Of a stretch of 64,000 nucleotides of DNA, positions 9,911-22,098 are shown in pieces. Made by a program: the position numbers and the translations under genes. The stretch lies in NCBI GenBank assembly GCA_035610365.1, contig CM069435.1:89313389-89377388 (forward strand), in the 5' to 3' direction. Origin of the DNA: Aquatica leii (lineage: Eukaryota; Arthropoda; Insecta; Coleoptera; Lampyridae). The notes under the pieces are model-generated. The model saw only the letters and a list, made by a program, of their open reading frames with translations, was not told where the DNA came from and did not search any database. Within the stretch, counting starts at the first letter, position 1. Each line of letters opens with the position of its first letter.

Positions 9911-11645
9911 ATGTTGAAAACGTACGTTTGTTTATTCTGTGTTGAGTTGGTTGCAGCTTTTGCATTTAACAAAGAACAGCAACAAATCCAACGTGTGAAG
10001 ATTTGCGCGCAACAAACGATCGAACATATTTTTTGATGCTGATGATACTTTGTTGTTTGTGTTTGACAGCGACCGTTATATTTTCCCTGATGTTAATAAT
10101 CCAAGTATGATAAGCGATATGAAGAAAGAGAGTCAACTTCTTAACCAGTCAATTGGACATAAGCAAAACTTCGTAATCCATACGAACAATTACGAATCTT
10201 TAAACGCAACGCTAATTAAATTTTTTCGTAGCACAACTTGGAATAGCAATAAAGTACCGATCAGAAAAGTTTTGTTGATTATACAGACTACGAATGTTGA
10301 TGATTTACTCAACGTATTTTATTTATTGTGGAAAGTCGAAATTCCAAAATTTGTTATACTGACGTACGATTTAAATACAATCGATTCTATAACATTGATG
10401 GTTGGCGATCCGTTAGCAGAACCAAATCAATGTGGCAAAAATGCAAAAATAATAACTACGTACAATTGCGTTCAGACCAAGCTTATTAAATTTCCGAATG
10501 CTTTAAGAAAGTACACCAACTGTAATCTCACTTACCTGTTAGGTAAAAAACAGTTAGATCTTGATACTGAAGCAGGCAAGTCATCAATTATAGGAATTAA
10601 AATAGTTAATATAATTGCTGAATTTTTTAATATTACTTTGACTATGAAGCATGATGACGATCCTTCCATGCGTCTTGATCAATTTATATTACGACCGTCT
10701 GAGATTAATAAATGTCGATTTATGGCATGCACAAGAATATATTCATATGCTAAATTTGTTTTTGTAGTTCCAGCTCCTAAACGAATCTCATCCATGGAAA
10801 CTTTGAAACTTGTCTTTAAAAATACTGTCTGGGTTCTAATACTTCTGACGTTTATTTTGACTTCACTCGTTTGGTGGCTCATGGAAAAATGCAAACAAAC
10901 TGATAACAAAACCGATATTACACTATGCTTTTTAAAAGTATATTCGATGACTATATTAGGATCAACTAACACCATTCGATTATTTTGGGCTTTTCGGTAT
11001 TTGTTTATTGCTTATGTAATTTATTCAATACACATTCAAGCTGTTTTTACTGGTAAATTAATCACGTTGTTAACAGTACCACAATATGAGAAACCAATTC
11101 GATCGTTGGAAGAATTATCTAACTCAAATTATTCAATACTGATTTTAAAATCGTATTTAAATTTATTAAATTTTACCGATACATATTCTGTCTACACTAA
11201 AATCAGAAAGAAGTTAGTAGCTTACAACGATGATCACATAATAAAACTACTTCAAGCCAATAACACACACATAAATTATACCGTTTTGATAGATGAAGAA
11301 ACCATAGAAATTTTTGCAAGACTTAAAAAAATAACTTTGAATCATTTTGTAGATACCTCCTATGCCGGTGGGATTAAAGTTGTATTTGTCACAAGAGGAT
11401 TTTCGTACACTGCATCTTTATTTAATCACATTATTATCAGACTAATCGAATCTGGAATTATAAATAAATTAAATAACGACTTTGACTATACTAGCAAAAA
11501 CCGTACAATGTTAGATGACACAACAAAAGTGCTGAGCGTAGAAGATCTTTATCCGGTGTATGTGTTCTGGAGTATAGGGTTGCTTTTTGCTTTTCTTGTT
11601 TTTGCGTGCGAATACTTGCTGAGTGTTGTGAAACAAAAAATCTAA
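9911..11645 (+). pseudogene. Ionotropic receptor A1, one frameshift
   Basis: A full-length, single-exon A-type receptor. It starts MLKTYVCLFC at 9911 (signal peptide) and would end KQKI at 11645. A T6 run at about 10029-10034, against T5 in A2, shifts the frame after codon 41; from 10050 the frame is open to the end (531 residues). Domains match A2: extracellular N-terminal part, S1 lobe, M1 (VWVLILLTFILTSLVWW), pore, M3, S2 lobe, M4. Over the open part it differs from A2 by about eight residues, most of them clustered in the S2 region. It may be a very young pseudogene, a population variant or a homopolymer sequencing error. No other damage was seen. Confidence 0.85.
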
Positions 11646-11772
11646 AGCACAATTTGTTTTCAAAAACTTCATTGTGATTGTTTTACTATACAAATAAGTG
11701 TGAAGTTTGATGGTAAATGCAACGTGTTAATAAATACTTATTAAAAGTTGTTTATAAAATGTTCTAAAATAT

Positions 11773-14225
11773 TGTAACGATTATTAAAACTAATTTATTT
11801 ATACTAAAAATATGTACACGTTTATAACTAACCGACAGTGTTGTAAATTATCTATATAAATTTATATAGATAAATTAATCTAGATTCATATTTTTTATCT
11901 ATTTATATGTAACTAGATACAATCAAAAATATATAAGTTATATGTATCTGTATATATATAATTTTTTATTTAAATTATTTAAATAAAATTTATAAAAATC
12001 CAGTGTTCCGTAAAATTCAAGTTACATTATGTATGTTTTTCTTCAGTAATTCCCAGATTCCATAGTAGTTCTTCAAATGAACTCCATCTATCGTTATTAC
12101 TACCTAGATTATTTAATCTATTATCTGTTATCTATATAAAGTTTAAATAGTTTATCTATCATCTAATACTAGATAATTCTTGCAAGAAAAAAAATGTATC
12201 TGTATCTATATAATTTAAAAATTATCTATTTACAACACTGCTAACCGAACTAATTAAATCTAAGAGTATTTAATAAAAACACTTACATTAATTTATATAG
12301 CACTATCACTTACATGAAACATAAAGTCCGTGGATAACTTCAATTTAACTCCTAGTGTTTACATTAAAGTCGCGCACTTTTTTAATTTTTGTATTTATCT
12401 CGACACGCGTTTATCACTTATTTATTTAAACTTGAATAATCTTCTTAACACTGTCGACTTTGAATTACTGAAATAACTGACCTATGATTGATTTGTGTCG
12501 CTTTCATATAATTTGGCTATCCGTCGAGAACCTTCTATATTCTTTCGTGAACGTTCTAGACGTGGATAGTAGCTTCGTGAATGCTCTTGAAGCGTTTCAC
12601 TGCCCCCTTCTTAAGACTGTTCTGTTCCAGAACAAAAAACTGGCTGTGACACCGGTAGAATAGATCGTGGCGATAGCGGCAGCTCTCTCCATTTCGGTAA
12701 CATTCTTGACCATAAAAGTAGCAGTCAATGGATTTTTTTTGACCCGATATTCTCCTTGTTTGGTAACTGCAAACCAACACTTGGACGCCTGTTCCTCGAA
12801 AGACGACTTCGAACATATTTCAAATTGTCTTCCAATTCAGTTGATCTAAGCCACAACTAAGCTTAGGTACTGCCAAGTTCCTAATATTGTGAAACTCCAT
12901 TTCTCTCTTGAGATTCCATAATGTTGGCTACAGATTTTTGTATAACGGCTTGGTACGTGAGTATTTCTTGGTGACCAGAAAGAAAACGAAGCGTCTGTTA
13001 CCACGTAGTTTTAAAATTTTTCTTTTTAAATACGACTCCGTCTATTTCGTGAAATAATCCATCGCCTCCAAGATGTATGTTTCCCGAATGAGACTCTGAG
13101 AACGGCTCTACGATATCAATCGCTACTCTTTCTAAAGAGCTTCTTACGTTGTATTGATTCATCGGTACTTTGCGCTTTCTCGCTGGACCATTTCCTGACC
13201 CTGCACTTACGACACCATTTCATCACGTCTTCTTTGCGGTTTACCCAGTAGAATGGTTTTCGAACTTTTCCCAAAGTATTCTTGCTGCCAAAGCGTCTTC
13301 CTGATGTACCATCGTTGAGATGATTTAACACTTCTGACACCCAGCTTTTTTGGACTACCAACTGTCGTCTGTTTCCTGTGTCTTTTACTACCAAAGAGTT
13401 TCACTGCGCCCAATACGCTTTGATGTTTCTGCCCAAAGCACTGATTTCTTCCCAGGTTGGTCATCGGCTGTTTTCTCTCCAGTCCAAAAGTAGTCTTATT
13501 TCAAGTTTGTTTTCTTGTTCGCGACGCAACTGCTCAGGATCCCACTTGTCATCAACCATAGTAGTTCTCCGGAGGCATTTGACTTATTCTTCAAGTTGCG
13601 AACAATGGCTGCAGTCCGCCTGACATGGTCTTCTAGACAAGGTATCAGCGTTCCGATGACTGGTTCCGGCACGGTGTTTTGTGTCATAGTCATACTCTTG
13701 CAGTCTTTCAATCCATCTTGCCACATGTCCTTCCGGGTTACGAAACTTCAATAGCCATTTTAAAGCGGTGTGGTCCGTTCTCAGCAAAAATTTTCGTCCA
13801 TACAAACATTTATAGAAACGTTCTATGGACTTGACGACTCCTAACGGCTCCCTCCTAGTAACGCAATAATTCCTTTCTAGCCTAGAGAAAACTTTGCTAA
13901 AATAAGCGATAACTTTTTCTTTTCTATTTTCTCTTAGATAACTCAAAATCCTTAGTGACTACGACCTGTTTTAGTTGATAGAAAGCATTGTTAAAAACTT
14001 GATGTTTGTTAATTGGTTTTGGCCATTTACTCCATCTCTAGATACAACGTGGCCAAGGTATTGCACTTCCTTCTTAAATACGTGGCACTTCTTTGGGCTC
14101 AGATTGAGATTTGCTCCACGTAGTCGCTGGAACACTTGTTTCAAGTTGTTCAAGTGTTCTTCAAACGACCTTTCAACCACGATCACGTCATTTAGGTAAA
14201 CCTAGCACGTCTTCCAAGACAGACC
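11773..14225 (-). mobile_element. Ty3/gypsy-type LTR retrotransposon fossil, unit 1
   Basis: Same family and position as the unit 0 element. Reading leftwards: reverse transcriptase (about 13971-14190), RNase H (about 13496-13950), integrase parts (about 12640-13400), a polypurine tract (about 12600-12613) and the LTR (11773-12599), which holds a nested MITE. The 5' portion is missing. It is broken, with several interruptions, and nearly identical to the unit 2 copy, so most decay predates that duplication. Confidence 0.85.
11836..12240. mobile_element. hAT-type MITE nested in the LTR, unit 1
   Basis: A 405 bp AT-rich non-autonomous element has terminal inverted repeats starting CAGTGTTGTAAAT and the 8-bp target duplication CTAACCGA (11828-11835 and 12241-12248). 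Unit 0 has CTAACCGA once at the matching place, a clean empty site. TIR start and 8-bp duplication are diagnostic of hAT. The interior is mostly TATCTA-rich and non-coding. Confidence 0.9.
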
Positions 14226-14504
14226 GCGAAAAAAAACGTATAGCGAAAACAAGTTTTAATGCGGAAATTTTGGTTTCGCTAAATTTACTGAAAAATAATT
14301 AGTCAGCGCAATTTTTAAAGAAAATGATTCACAGTAAAAGAGTGATAAGGTAGGCAAAGTGGTTATTAAATATACTGAGCAACAGATGGATAGATTTTAA
14401 ATTTTTAACGACAAGCATAGTTTCTGACACCTTAGAATTTGAAATAAATGTTTTTTTGTTGTCTCATAAAAAACTGGTTTACACGTTTACTGATTCGGTA
14501 AACG

Positions 14505-16177
14505 TTTATAACAATATAAACGTTTAAATGTTACATCTCTAATTTTATTTGAAATCAAATAAAAATTAATGTTTATGATTATAAGCGACTTTCGGCTTAG
14601 ACCGCGTCGTAGTTAAACATCCAGACTTTTTAGGCTCTCTTCTTGAGTGCCAAAACAAGAAGTAGAACTCGACCTTTGCCGTATTGTCGTTCGTGAACCC
14701 AAACAAACTGACGTTTCGCAAGACATTGCAGCTTGAATCTTCAGAGTGGTAAATGTCACTGAAAGAAAAAATGTAAATGACGACATTTATACCAATAGCG
14801 ATTAGCGTGATTAACGGAACTTATCTTTCTGTTGCCGCTTGACTTACTTCGTTATTACTCGGAGTAAGTGTTTGTGTCCTTTCCAAGAAGGTTGATCTTT
14901 GTCTTAGAGGATATAATACTAGTACCCAAGATTTGCTGAGTCTTAAACCGTATTCTCGGTTCATATTACATGGATGTTTTTCTATTTCCACAGCTTTGCG
15001 GATTAGTCTGTCAACGTAGAAAGGAGTTCTAGCCAACACTTTAGTTTGGTCAAAGTTCAGCGTGTGTTTATTTTGTCTGTCGAACCCATACAGTATGGTA
15101 AATAAGCGGTGCTAGTAGGAGGTGGTAAGTCTTCTTTGACTTTTGGATTTATTGCTTTTTTCCATGCGTTTTGGATCTTTTTGAACCCGTATCCATTTTG
15201 TTGTAAGGACTCCAACAGTGTTTCCTTTTCCTTTTGTAGATTTTCATTATCTGACACACGTGTATAGCTCCTTTGGCTAAAGTATGCAAAACAGTATTCT
15301 TCTGTACTGGATGGTGGTGAGATTCGGCGTTTAAGTATTTATTAGTGTGCGTTTTATTTCTATAAACGGAATGCTCTAATTTTCTGTTGTTTTTCCTTAT
15401 CATCAGTACATCAAAAAAAGCTAGACTGCTGTTATGTTCTAACTCCATAGTAAATTTAATGCTGTTATGTGCAGAGTTTAGTTGTTGAAAAAATTGATTT
15501 AGTTTATCTTTGCCATGAGGCCATACAACAAACGTATCATCAACATATTGAAGACTCAGCAAATCTTGGCTACCAGTATTATATCCTCTAAGACAAATAT
15601 CAACCTTCTTGGAAAGGGCACAAATACTTACTCCGAGTAATAACGAAGTCAGTCAAGCGGTAACGGAAAGATAAGGTCCGTTAATCACGCTAATCGCTAC
15701 TGGTATAAATATCGTCATTTACATTTTTTCTTTCAGTGACATTTACCACTCTGAAGATGCAAGCTGCAATGTCTTGCAAAACGTCAGTTTGTTTGGGTTC
15801 ACGAACGACATTACGCCAAGGCCAAGTTCTACATCTTGTTTTGGAAGAGACTAGGACCAAGCCTAAGTTTGGGTGTTTCACTACGACGCGGTCTAAGCCA
15901 AAAGTCGCTTATAATCATAAACATAACAACCGCGAAAGCTTAAGATTTTATAAAAAAATTAATGTATTGTGTAAATTGTATATCTGCTGATAAATTTATA
16001 AAATTATTCATTTAAAACTAAGTAATTCTTTGTCTTTATATCTATCAAGGTTAAAACAGATGCAGCAAAACACAATGCCGCTTTTGTATAAATTTTTTTT
16101 CATTTTATAAGTCGCCCAGACAGTACACTATGTATCTAATAAACATACATTTTAGATCTAATTTTCTATTTAATATC
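14505..16177 (-). mobile_element. Penelope-like element tail with inverted arms, unit 1
   Basis: The insertion is absent from unit 0, whose empty site reads GGTAAACGTGACGGGG. On the - strand the core encodes the end of a Penelope-like reverse transcriptase: YVDDTFVVWPHG (catalytic YVDD), FTMELEHNSSLAFFDVL, VYRNKTHTNKYLN, ESHHHPVQK (from 15562 leftwards). A thumb-like stretch follows (ENLQKEKETLLESLQQNGYG), then the C-terminal end of the endonuclease region (TPFYVDRLIRKAVEIEKHP, NREYGLRLSKSW; 14821-15039). The catalytic GIY-YIG part and the N-terminal half are missing. The 3' end is present twice as inverted arms (about 14583-14950 and 15555-15925), so the element could fold into a ~370 bp hairpin. 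It cannot mobilise itself. Confidence 0.8.
14710..14744 (-). ncRNA. Hammerhead-like core in left PLE arm, unit 1
   Basis: On the - strand: CTGAAGA, a partly mispaired stem II (TCAAG with CTTGC), then GAAACGTC. The facing arm has its own copy at 15751-15785, where GAAA has become AAAA. Candidate motif only; stem III not identified. Confidence 0.3.
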
Positions 16178-16178
16178 G

Positions 16179-16560
16179 TGACAGGGATAGTATTTGTCAT
16201 TTATTTAATGAATATCTAAGATTATACATATTCAATTCTTTTTAGCACTGTTTAAACTTAAACCTTTACAGACCTCCCACTAAAGCGTAGCACGCAAAAA
16301 TATAGAATCATAAGCTTTCGTATGGTTTTCTTTGTTTAGTTCTGAGTTCAACAATTAGCGCTCTGAAGATGCAAGCAACAATGTCTTGCAAAACGTCAGT
16401 TTGTTTGGGTTCACAAGCGACAAAACGGCAAATGTTAAGTTTATCTCCTTGTTTTGGCTCACAAGAAGAAACTAGGACGAAGCCTATATGATTTGAGTGT
16501 TCCATTGTGACACGGTCTAAGTTAAAAGTCGCTTATAATCTAAACACTCAAAGATGACCG
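16179..16560 (+). repeat. Penelope-like element terminal repeat, unit 1
   Basis: Counterpart of 3225-3600. It includes a hammerhead-like core at 16363-16397 (CTGAAGA, GCAAG paired with CTTGC), with the following GAAA changed to AAAA. It abuts the PLE insertion boundary at 16177. Confidence 0.5.
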
Positions 16561-16707
16561 AATTATAAAACATATCGAAATAGCAATACGAATGTGCACC
16601 ACTTAGAGTTAGATATAGAAGTTTCAGCTAAAATAATTTATAATTAAATTTCAAGGTTTCATCACAACAACCTCACAACTCGTACGAGCCATGACTAATA
16701 CACCACT

Positions 16708-17290
16708 AATAACTTTTAAATGAAGTGTTTGCTAATCTCTTTATACGAAAGTACTAATTTCTAACAAGCTTTCAGAATTAGTGTTCAACACTTTTTGCTG
16801 AGCGTACAATTGACAAAAAACTTTAACTACCAATAACTTTGAAACCAAGTGTTTGCTGATGTTCTGATATCAAGCACTAAGAAAGCACTAATTCTTATCA
16901 AACTTTCAGAACTAGTGCTCAACATTTTTTGCTGGGCGTACAATTAGCAAACACCTTTGACTACCAAGAACTTTGAAACCAAGTGTTTGCTGATGTTCTG
17001 ATATCAAGCACTAACAAAGCACTAATTCTTATCAAACTTTCAGAACTATAGTATCTAACATTTTTTCGTGGACGTGAAGTTAGCTTATAACTTTGAAACC
17101 AAGTGTTTGCTAGTGCTCTAATATGAGGCAATAATAAGCACTATCAAAGCACTAATTCCTAACAAGTTTTCTGAATTAGTGCTCAACATTTTTTTGCTGA
17201 GCGTGAAGTTGGTGATCTAATATGAAGCACTAATAAGCACTAATTAAGCACTAATTTCTAACAATTTTTTAGAATTAGTGCTCAAAATGT
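16708..17290. repeat. Tandem satellite, ~125 bp unit, about 5 copies (unit 1)
   Basis: Same family as 3740-4270, recognisable by the recurring GTGTTTGCTGATGTTCTGAT, AAAGCACTAATTC and TTAGTGCTCAAC. It has one more copy than unit 0, with copy-to-copy changes suggesting local unequal exchange. Confidence 0.75.
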
Positions 17291-17995
17291 TTTGCTAACT
17301 TTACGGACCTTACTTTGTGCTACATTCAGAGTGTTGGTTGTCATTTTGTTGTTTTTCTTGACGGATGGAATTATCCAAGGGAGATAAATTATTGTTCCGT
17401 TGACTGTGGTACGGTTTGTACATAATCATTTGCTTTCATTTCTAAATATTCATACTCATCACGTTATAAATAGATGCAATACTTTTGCTGCTTATATGAA
17501 GGTCTTTCTGGGCAACTTTGAATGCCCACACGTTTTCTATTAATGCGGATATATTGACATGTGTTCGTTCATATTGGGAAAATTACTATGATGGCGTTAC
17601 AATTTACGACGTAGTGAAAAAGGTTGATTAAGTGTATTGAAACTTTTGGTTAATTATTATTATTATAACCGTATTAAAAAACACCCTTACCAAAATAACA
17701 ATATTAATTTGGGGGAAACCCAACCGAAGGGGGCAACACGTTAATCCGATGATTAAGATGGTTTGTTAAATCTCACGATTAAGATTGTTATAACAATCTT
17801 AATTGTGTCGACGATGAAAAAATAGTTAAACATCTGCCAATGTCCGGCTCTTCAAACTACAACTACAAATTAGATATAAGTCTATTAGTAGTATTTAAAT
17901 TGCCATCATTTAGTAAAGTTTATCTACATTATTAGAAAATCGAAACTGAATGCATTACCGTTAGTATATTATCTTACTTAATGGTTACTTGTACA

Positions 17996-18025
17996 TTAAT
18001 TTACTTTGTAATGTAAGTAAATTAA
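17996..18025. promoter_or_regulatory. Inverted repeat upstream of B1
   Basis: TTAATTTACTT and AAGTAAATTAA, a perfect 11-bp inverted repeat with an 8-bp loop, centred about 77 bp before the start codon. Conserved in unit 0 and, with one mismatch, before B2. Candidate regulatory element. Confidence 0.35.
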
Positions 18026-18087
18026 ATTCTAATTTATTTTGATCAATAATATAAAATGATACATCTAATTTATTGTTAGTGCGAATA

Positions 18088-19810
18088 ATGTTGAAATCGT
18101 ACGTGTGGGTTTTATGTCTTGGGTTGGTGGCAGCGTTGGTGTTTAACAAAGAAGAATCAATTAAACGAGTCAAGATTTGCGCACAACAAACTATCGAACA
18201 TATCTTTGATCCTGATGACACTTTGTTGTTTATTATTGATAACGATCGTTATATTCTTCCCGATTACGTAAGTAACCCGAGTATGATAAACGATATGAAG
18301 AAAGATAGCATTAACAAATCAATTGGTCACAAGCAAAACTTTGTGATTCATACGAAAAATTACAAATCTTTTAACGCAACTATGCTTAAATTTTTTTTTG
18401 TTTGGTACCAATCAGAAAATTTTTAATTATTATGCAAACAACAGATACTGATGATCTAGAGAACGTATTTTATGTATTGTGGAGGTTAGAAATACCAAAG
18501 TTTCTTATCTTAACGTTCGATTTAAATACGACTGATTCTATCAAATTGATGCTTGGTGATCAATTTGCAGAAGCAAATCAATGTGGCGCAAGCGCAGAAT
18601 TATTACATACATACCACTGCAACGACGTCAAGTTTATTACATTTCCTAATGATTTAAGAAAGTACACTAATTGTAATCTTGCTTACCTATTAGGAAGAAA
18701 AAGAATTGATTATACACATGGTTCAGGCAAAGTATCAACTGTAACGTTCAAAATACTTGATATCATAATCGAATTTTTTAATATGAGTTTGACATGGAGG
18801 CTGGATTACGATCCTGCTGTACAGCAAGATAAATTTATATTAAGATCGTACGCGATTGCTCTTTGTAAAGTTATGTCGTGCACAAGAATATATGGATACA
18901 CTAAATTCGTTTTTGTAGTTCCTGCTCCTAAACAAATACCCCGAATAGAAACTTTAAAACTTGTTTTCAAAACTACTGTGTGGGTTTTAATACTTCTGGC
19001 ATTCATTTTGACTTCACTAATTTGGTGGTTTCTCGAAAAATGTAAACAAACGAATAACGAAACCGATTTTACACTATACCTTTTAGAAGTATATTTGATG
19101 ACTATATTTGGATTCACCAGCACCATGCGATTATTTTGGGCTTATCGATATTTGTTTGTTGCTTACGTGATTTATGCAATCCACATTCAGGCTGTTTTTA
19201 CCGGTAAATTAATCACATTACTAACAGTTCCACAATATGAAAAACCAATTCGAACGTTGGAAGAATTATCCAACTCTGATTATTCGATATTAATTACAAA
19301 AGTATATTTGATGTAATATTAAACGTTTCCGATAACGATTCTGTTAAAACTAAAATCAATACAAAATTTGTACCATACGAAGATGATGTGAAATTGAATC
19401 TATGCAAAAACAATGGTATACTCACAAATTATACCGCTTTGATTGATGAGGAATCAATAGAAATGTGTAAGAGAACTAAGAACGTAACATTGAGTAATTT
19501 AATATATAACGATTATTTCGGTTTGCTGCAAGTCGTATTTGTTACTAGAGGATATTCTTACACTACAACTACGTTTAGTCATATTGTAATTAGATTAATC
19601 GAATCAGGAATTATCGATAAGTTTAATAAAGATTTTGATTATACCCACAAAGATCGTGCGTTTTTGACTGATGACAAGAAAATTTTGAGTATGACGGATC
19701 TTTATCCGGTATTTGTTTTTTGGGGTGTAGGGTTGGTTTTTGCCTTTATCGTTTTTGCGGGTAAGCACTTAGTCAGCGTCGTAGAACTAAATTATTTAAA
19801 GCGTATTTAG
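18088..19810 (+). pseudogene. Ionotropic receptor B1, broken
   Basis: A B-type receptor collinear with intact B2, starting MLKSYVWVLC. Two lesions are seen relative to B2. About 20 bases are missing near 18390-18400, where B2 encodes FFRTKTWKSS, which shifts the frame. A second frame change near 19305-19316 ends the middle frame at ITKVYLM. Frames remain open between and after (18402-19316, 19388-19810), with M1, M3, the S2 lobe and M4 (LYPVFVFWGVGLVFAF) all readable. Outside the lesions the sequence is very close to B2, so inactivation is recent. Gene-level loss looks real because the deletion is not a homopolymer change. Confidence 0.9.
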
Positions 19811-20534
19811 TTTTAAAAAAAATTTTTGTAGGTGGTATTGTATTAAAAATATTTTGTATCAAATTGGGTGTGATTTAATTGCAATTTTGAATTTTAATTG
19901 TAAGTGCTTCTACACAATAAATATTACTGAAATGTGTCAAACAATTTTTTTATGCGTTCCCTAATAGAAATAAATATTGTGCCTACATTGTAGAGATATT
20001 TGAATATTGTACAACATGTTTATAATACTCCTCAAATATTGTGTAACCTATTAAGAAAATATATTTGGAAAAAATATTTGAGAAATATTATTTAGGCATC
20101 GTGAACATAAAGATCAACTAAGACATATATTTTTAATATTGTGCTGATATTGTGTAACAACTATTAAATTAATATAGTATTTTAATTGATGTTTGATATT
20201 CCAGCAATATTTATGATACAATAATATTTTGTTTGTCATGTTTTTAAGTTACCATAAAAATATTTAAAAATCCGGTCATTTGTAAAATAAATTAGTTGTC
20301 AAAGCATCTGAAATAATTTTATGCAGAATTATGTGTTAATAAGGTAGGTATTTATGTAGATATGTATAATATATTTGAAAGGTTTAACATTTTGTTTTCA
20401 AAGTAACATCTGAAAAAGAAATAATCATTCAGCATTTACAGTGCTTTATCTTTGTTAGTGTAAACGTGTAATCCACGCTTTTAACATAACCAATAAAAAT
20501 TAATTTAACATAATCCACAAAATAATAACGCGTT
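19811..20534. other. Receptor B1 3' flank
   Basis: AT-rich and non-coding, with recurring AATATTGTGTAAC-like motifs. Homologous to 41515-42013 downstream of B2, where part is missing. AATAAA at about 19917-19922 is a plausible polyadenylation signal. Confidence 0.5.
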
Positions 20535-20542
20535 TCCCGCAT

Positions 20543-21197
20543 GGGTGCTGCCGTTTCAGTATAATTGTACTGCATTCAGTACAAAATAACAAATTTCAGT
20601 GCGACAGTACTCCTTTCGACAAAAACCACTATTTTCAGAACATTATAAAAAAACTAAAAAACTAGTATGTAAAGCAGTCAAAAATTATAATAGCAACATG
20701 TCAATTATACTGTTTGAAAAGTTGATGCTAAGTTCATGGTAAGTATTTGTATTGAAAGGTATTTTACAAAAATTTACTACAGCTTTTTGTTGAAAAGAAT
20801 CGAAGTACAATTTTTTAAATTTCTGAAGTACCGTAAGCAAGTGATTTTACCAATTTTTACAGAATGCACAAATTTACTTCAACTTACTGCGCCACCCGAA
20901 GCAATCTTTCTGCGTACGTACTGTAGGTACTTGATTGGAAAAGTTTGCGACAAAAATCCAAATGAGTTTACAACCTATATATAACTAATTAATCAATTAA
21001 TGGTTGCTGTAATGGTTGTATTATTGTTTATTTTATTTAAATAATTTATTTTTAAAAATCAATTGGTGTTTTTTTGTCAAAAAATCTGAAAAATGTAAGT
21101 TAGTTGAATTTCTCTCCAGTCAGTACGTTTTGTTCTGATTCAGTACATTTTTTGTCAAATTTTCAATACGTTACAAAACCTAGTCGCGGAAGCACTG
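20543..21197. mobile_element. Non-autonomous hAT-like element, unit 1
   Basis: It is flanked by a perfect 8-bp duplication TCCCGCAT (20535-20542 and 21198-21205). The ends resemble inverted repeats: GGGTGCTGCCG on the left and CGCGGAAGCACTG on the right; the allele in unit 2 starts CAGTGCTGCCGC. Subterminal CAGTAC motifs are repeated at both ends. No transposase was recognised. The small open frame at 20736-20984 has no known features. Confidence 0.75.
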
Positions 21198-21239
21198 TCC
21201 CGCATTTCCGAGTTTAGATTACAAATTGTAGGTAGTTAT

Positions 21240-21455
21240 GTGTAGATTTAGAAGTAGAGCTGCAAAGCATGTTGCTGCCAAAAGAAATGTAGAAGCTTTA
21301 ATTGATATCAATAATATTCAAAATCAGTACAATGGAACTAGTAACACCACTTCGATATTAATAAATTCATGCCAAGAAAATATTTCCATGTAATATTACG
21401 ATATTCATTTAGAAAGTGGTGATAGTTTAGATTCTATTGATACCCTTTAAAGGCA
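21240..21455 (+). pseudogene. Broken copy of the MRRFRSKAAKH reading frame
   Basis: Homologous to the 84-codon frame at 43137-43391 but lacking its start codon, with a stop within and a junction to hAT sequence at its end. Function unknown. Confidence 0.5.
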
Positions 21456-22098
21456 AGATGATAATGACACATCATCTATAAGACAAAATAAAAAAAAATA
21501 TTCTTCTATACTAATCTCCGTGCTCTTTAAATTAACAAATCTTATACAAACTGAAATTGTTCTTGGTGACTAGAATCAGGAGTGCAGTGTAATAATATGG
21601 AATAATATTTTGCCTTCTTAGTTCGTTTTGTCCGTTCTGACATAATCGGGTCGAACTTGAAAATCATTTCTATGCATTTTAAAAAGTTACCATTGTTTTT
21701 CTCAAACAACTTATTACTACTTCCACGAAAAGCTAAATTTTGCTGACTTAAAAACTGAATCACGTATAAATTTTTTTCTATAACAGCTTGCCAGTATTTA
21801 GTTTCTCTGTTTATTACATTTTGAATTTCAGAATCAATTATTTCATTTTTATTAAAACGGTTAGAAAGATCTAGCAATTTTAAAACATTTTCGATATGTA
21901 ACTTGTTCTTTTCATGAATGTTTAAATGTTCACCTAAATGCTGCCAGTCGTTGTACCAGATTCATCACTAAGACAAACAGATTTCAAATTGCTGTCATTA
22001 AAAATTTTGCAACAAAAGCAGTAAAGTGAATTTTTTGTTTCGGAATACAACAAAAAACGCTCAATTTTTTCTTTGTTTGGTAAAATTCTAGAGAAGTA
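21455..22098 (-). mobile_element. hAT (ZMYM1-like) transposon, middle part, unit 1
   Basis: On the - strand this encodes MLDLSNRFNKNEIIDSEIQN, then QQNLAFRGSSNKLFEKNNGNF and YYSILLHCTPDSSH (21542-21877), typical of ZMYM1-like hAT transposases. Part of the TTF zinc finger lies at about 21900-22095 (FCCKIFND). The C-terminal third has been deleted: sequence jumps at about 21455 to the flanking reading frame. The element continues at 24760 after the pogo insertion. Confidence 0.75.

Noticed and set aside
11836-12240. TATCTA-rich stretch as a simple satellite
   Set aside because: Inverted ends and an 8-bp target duplication show it is a MITE.
20736-20984. 82-codon frame inside the hAT-like element
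   Set aside because: Absent from the other allele of the same insertion; no known motif.
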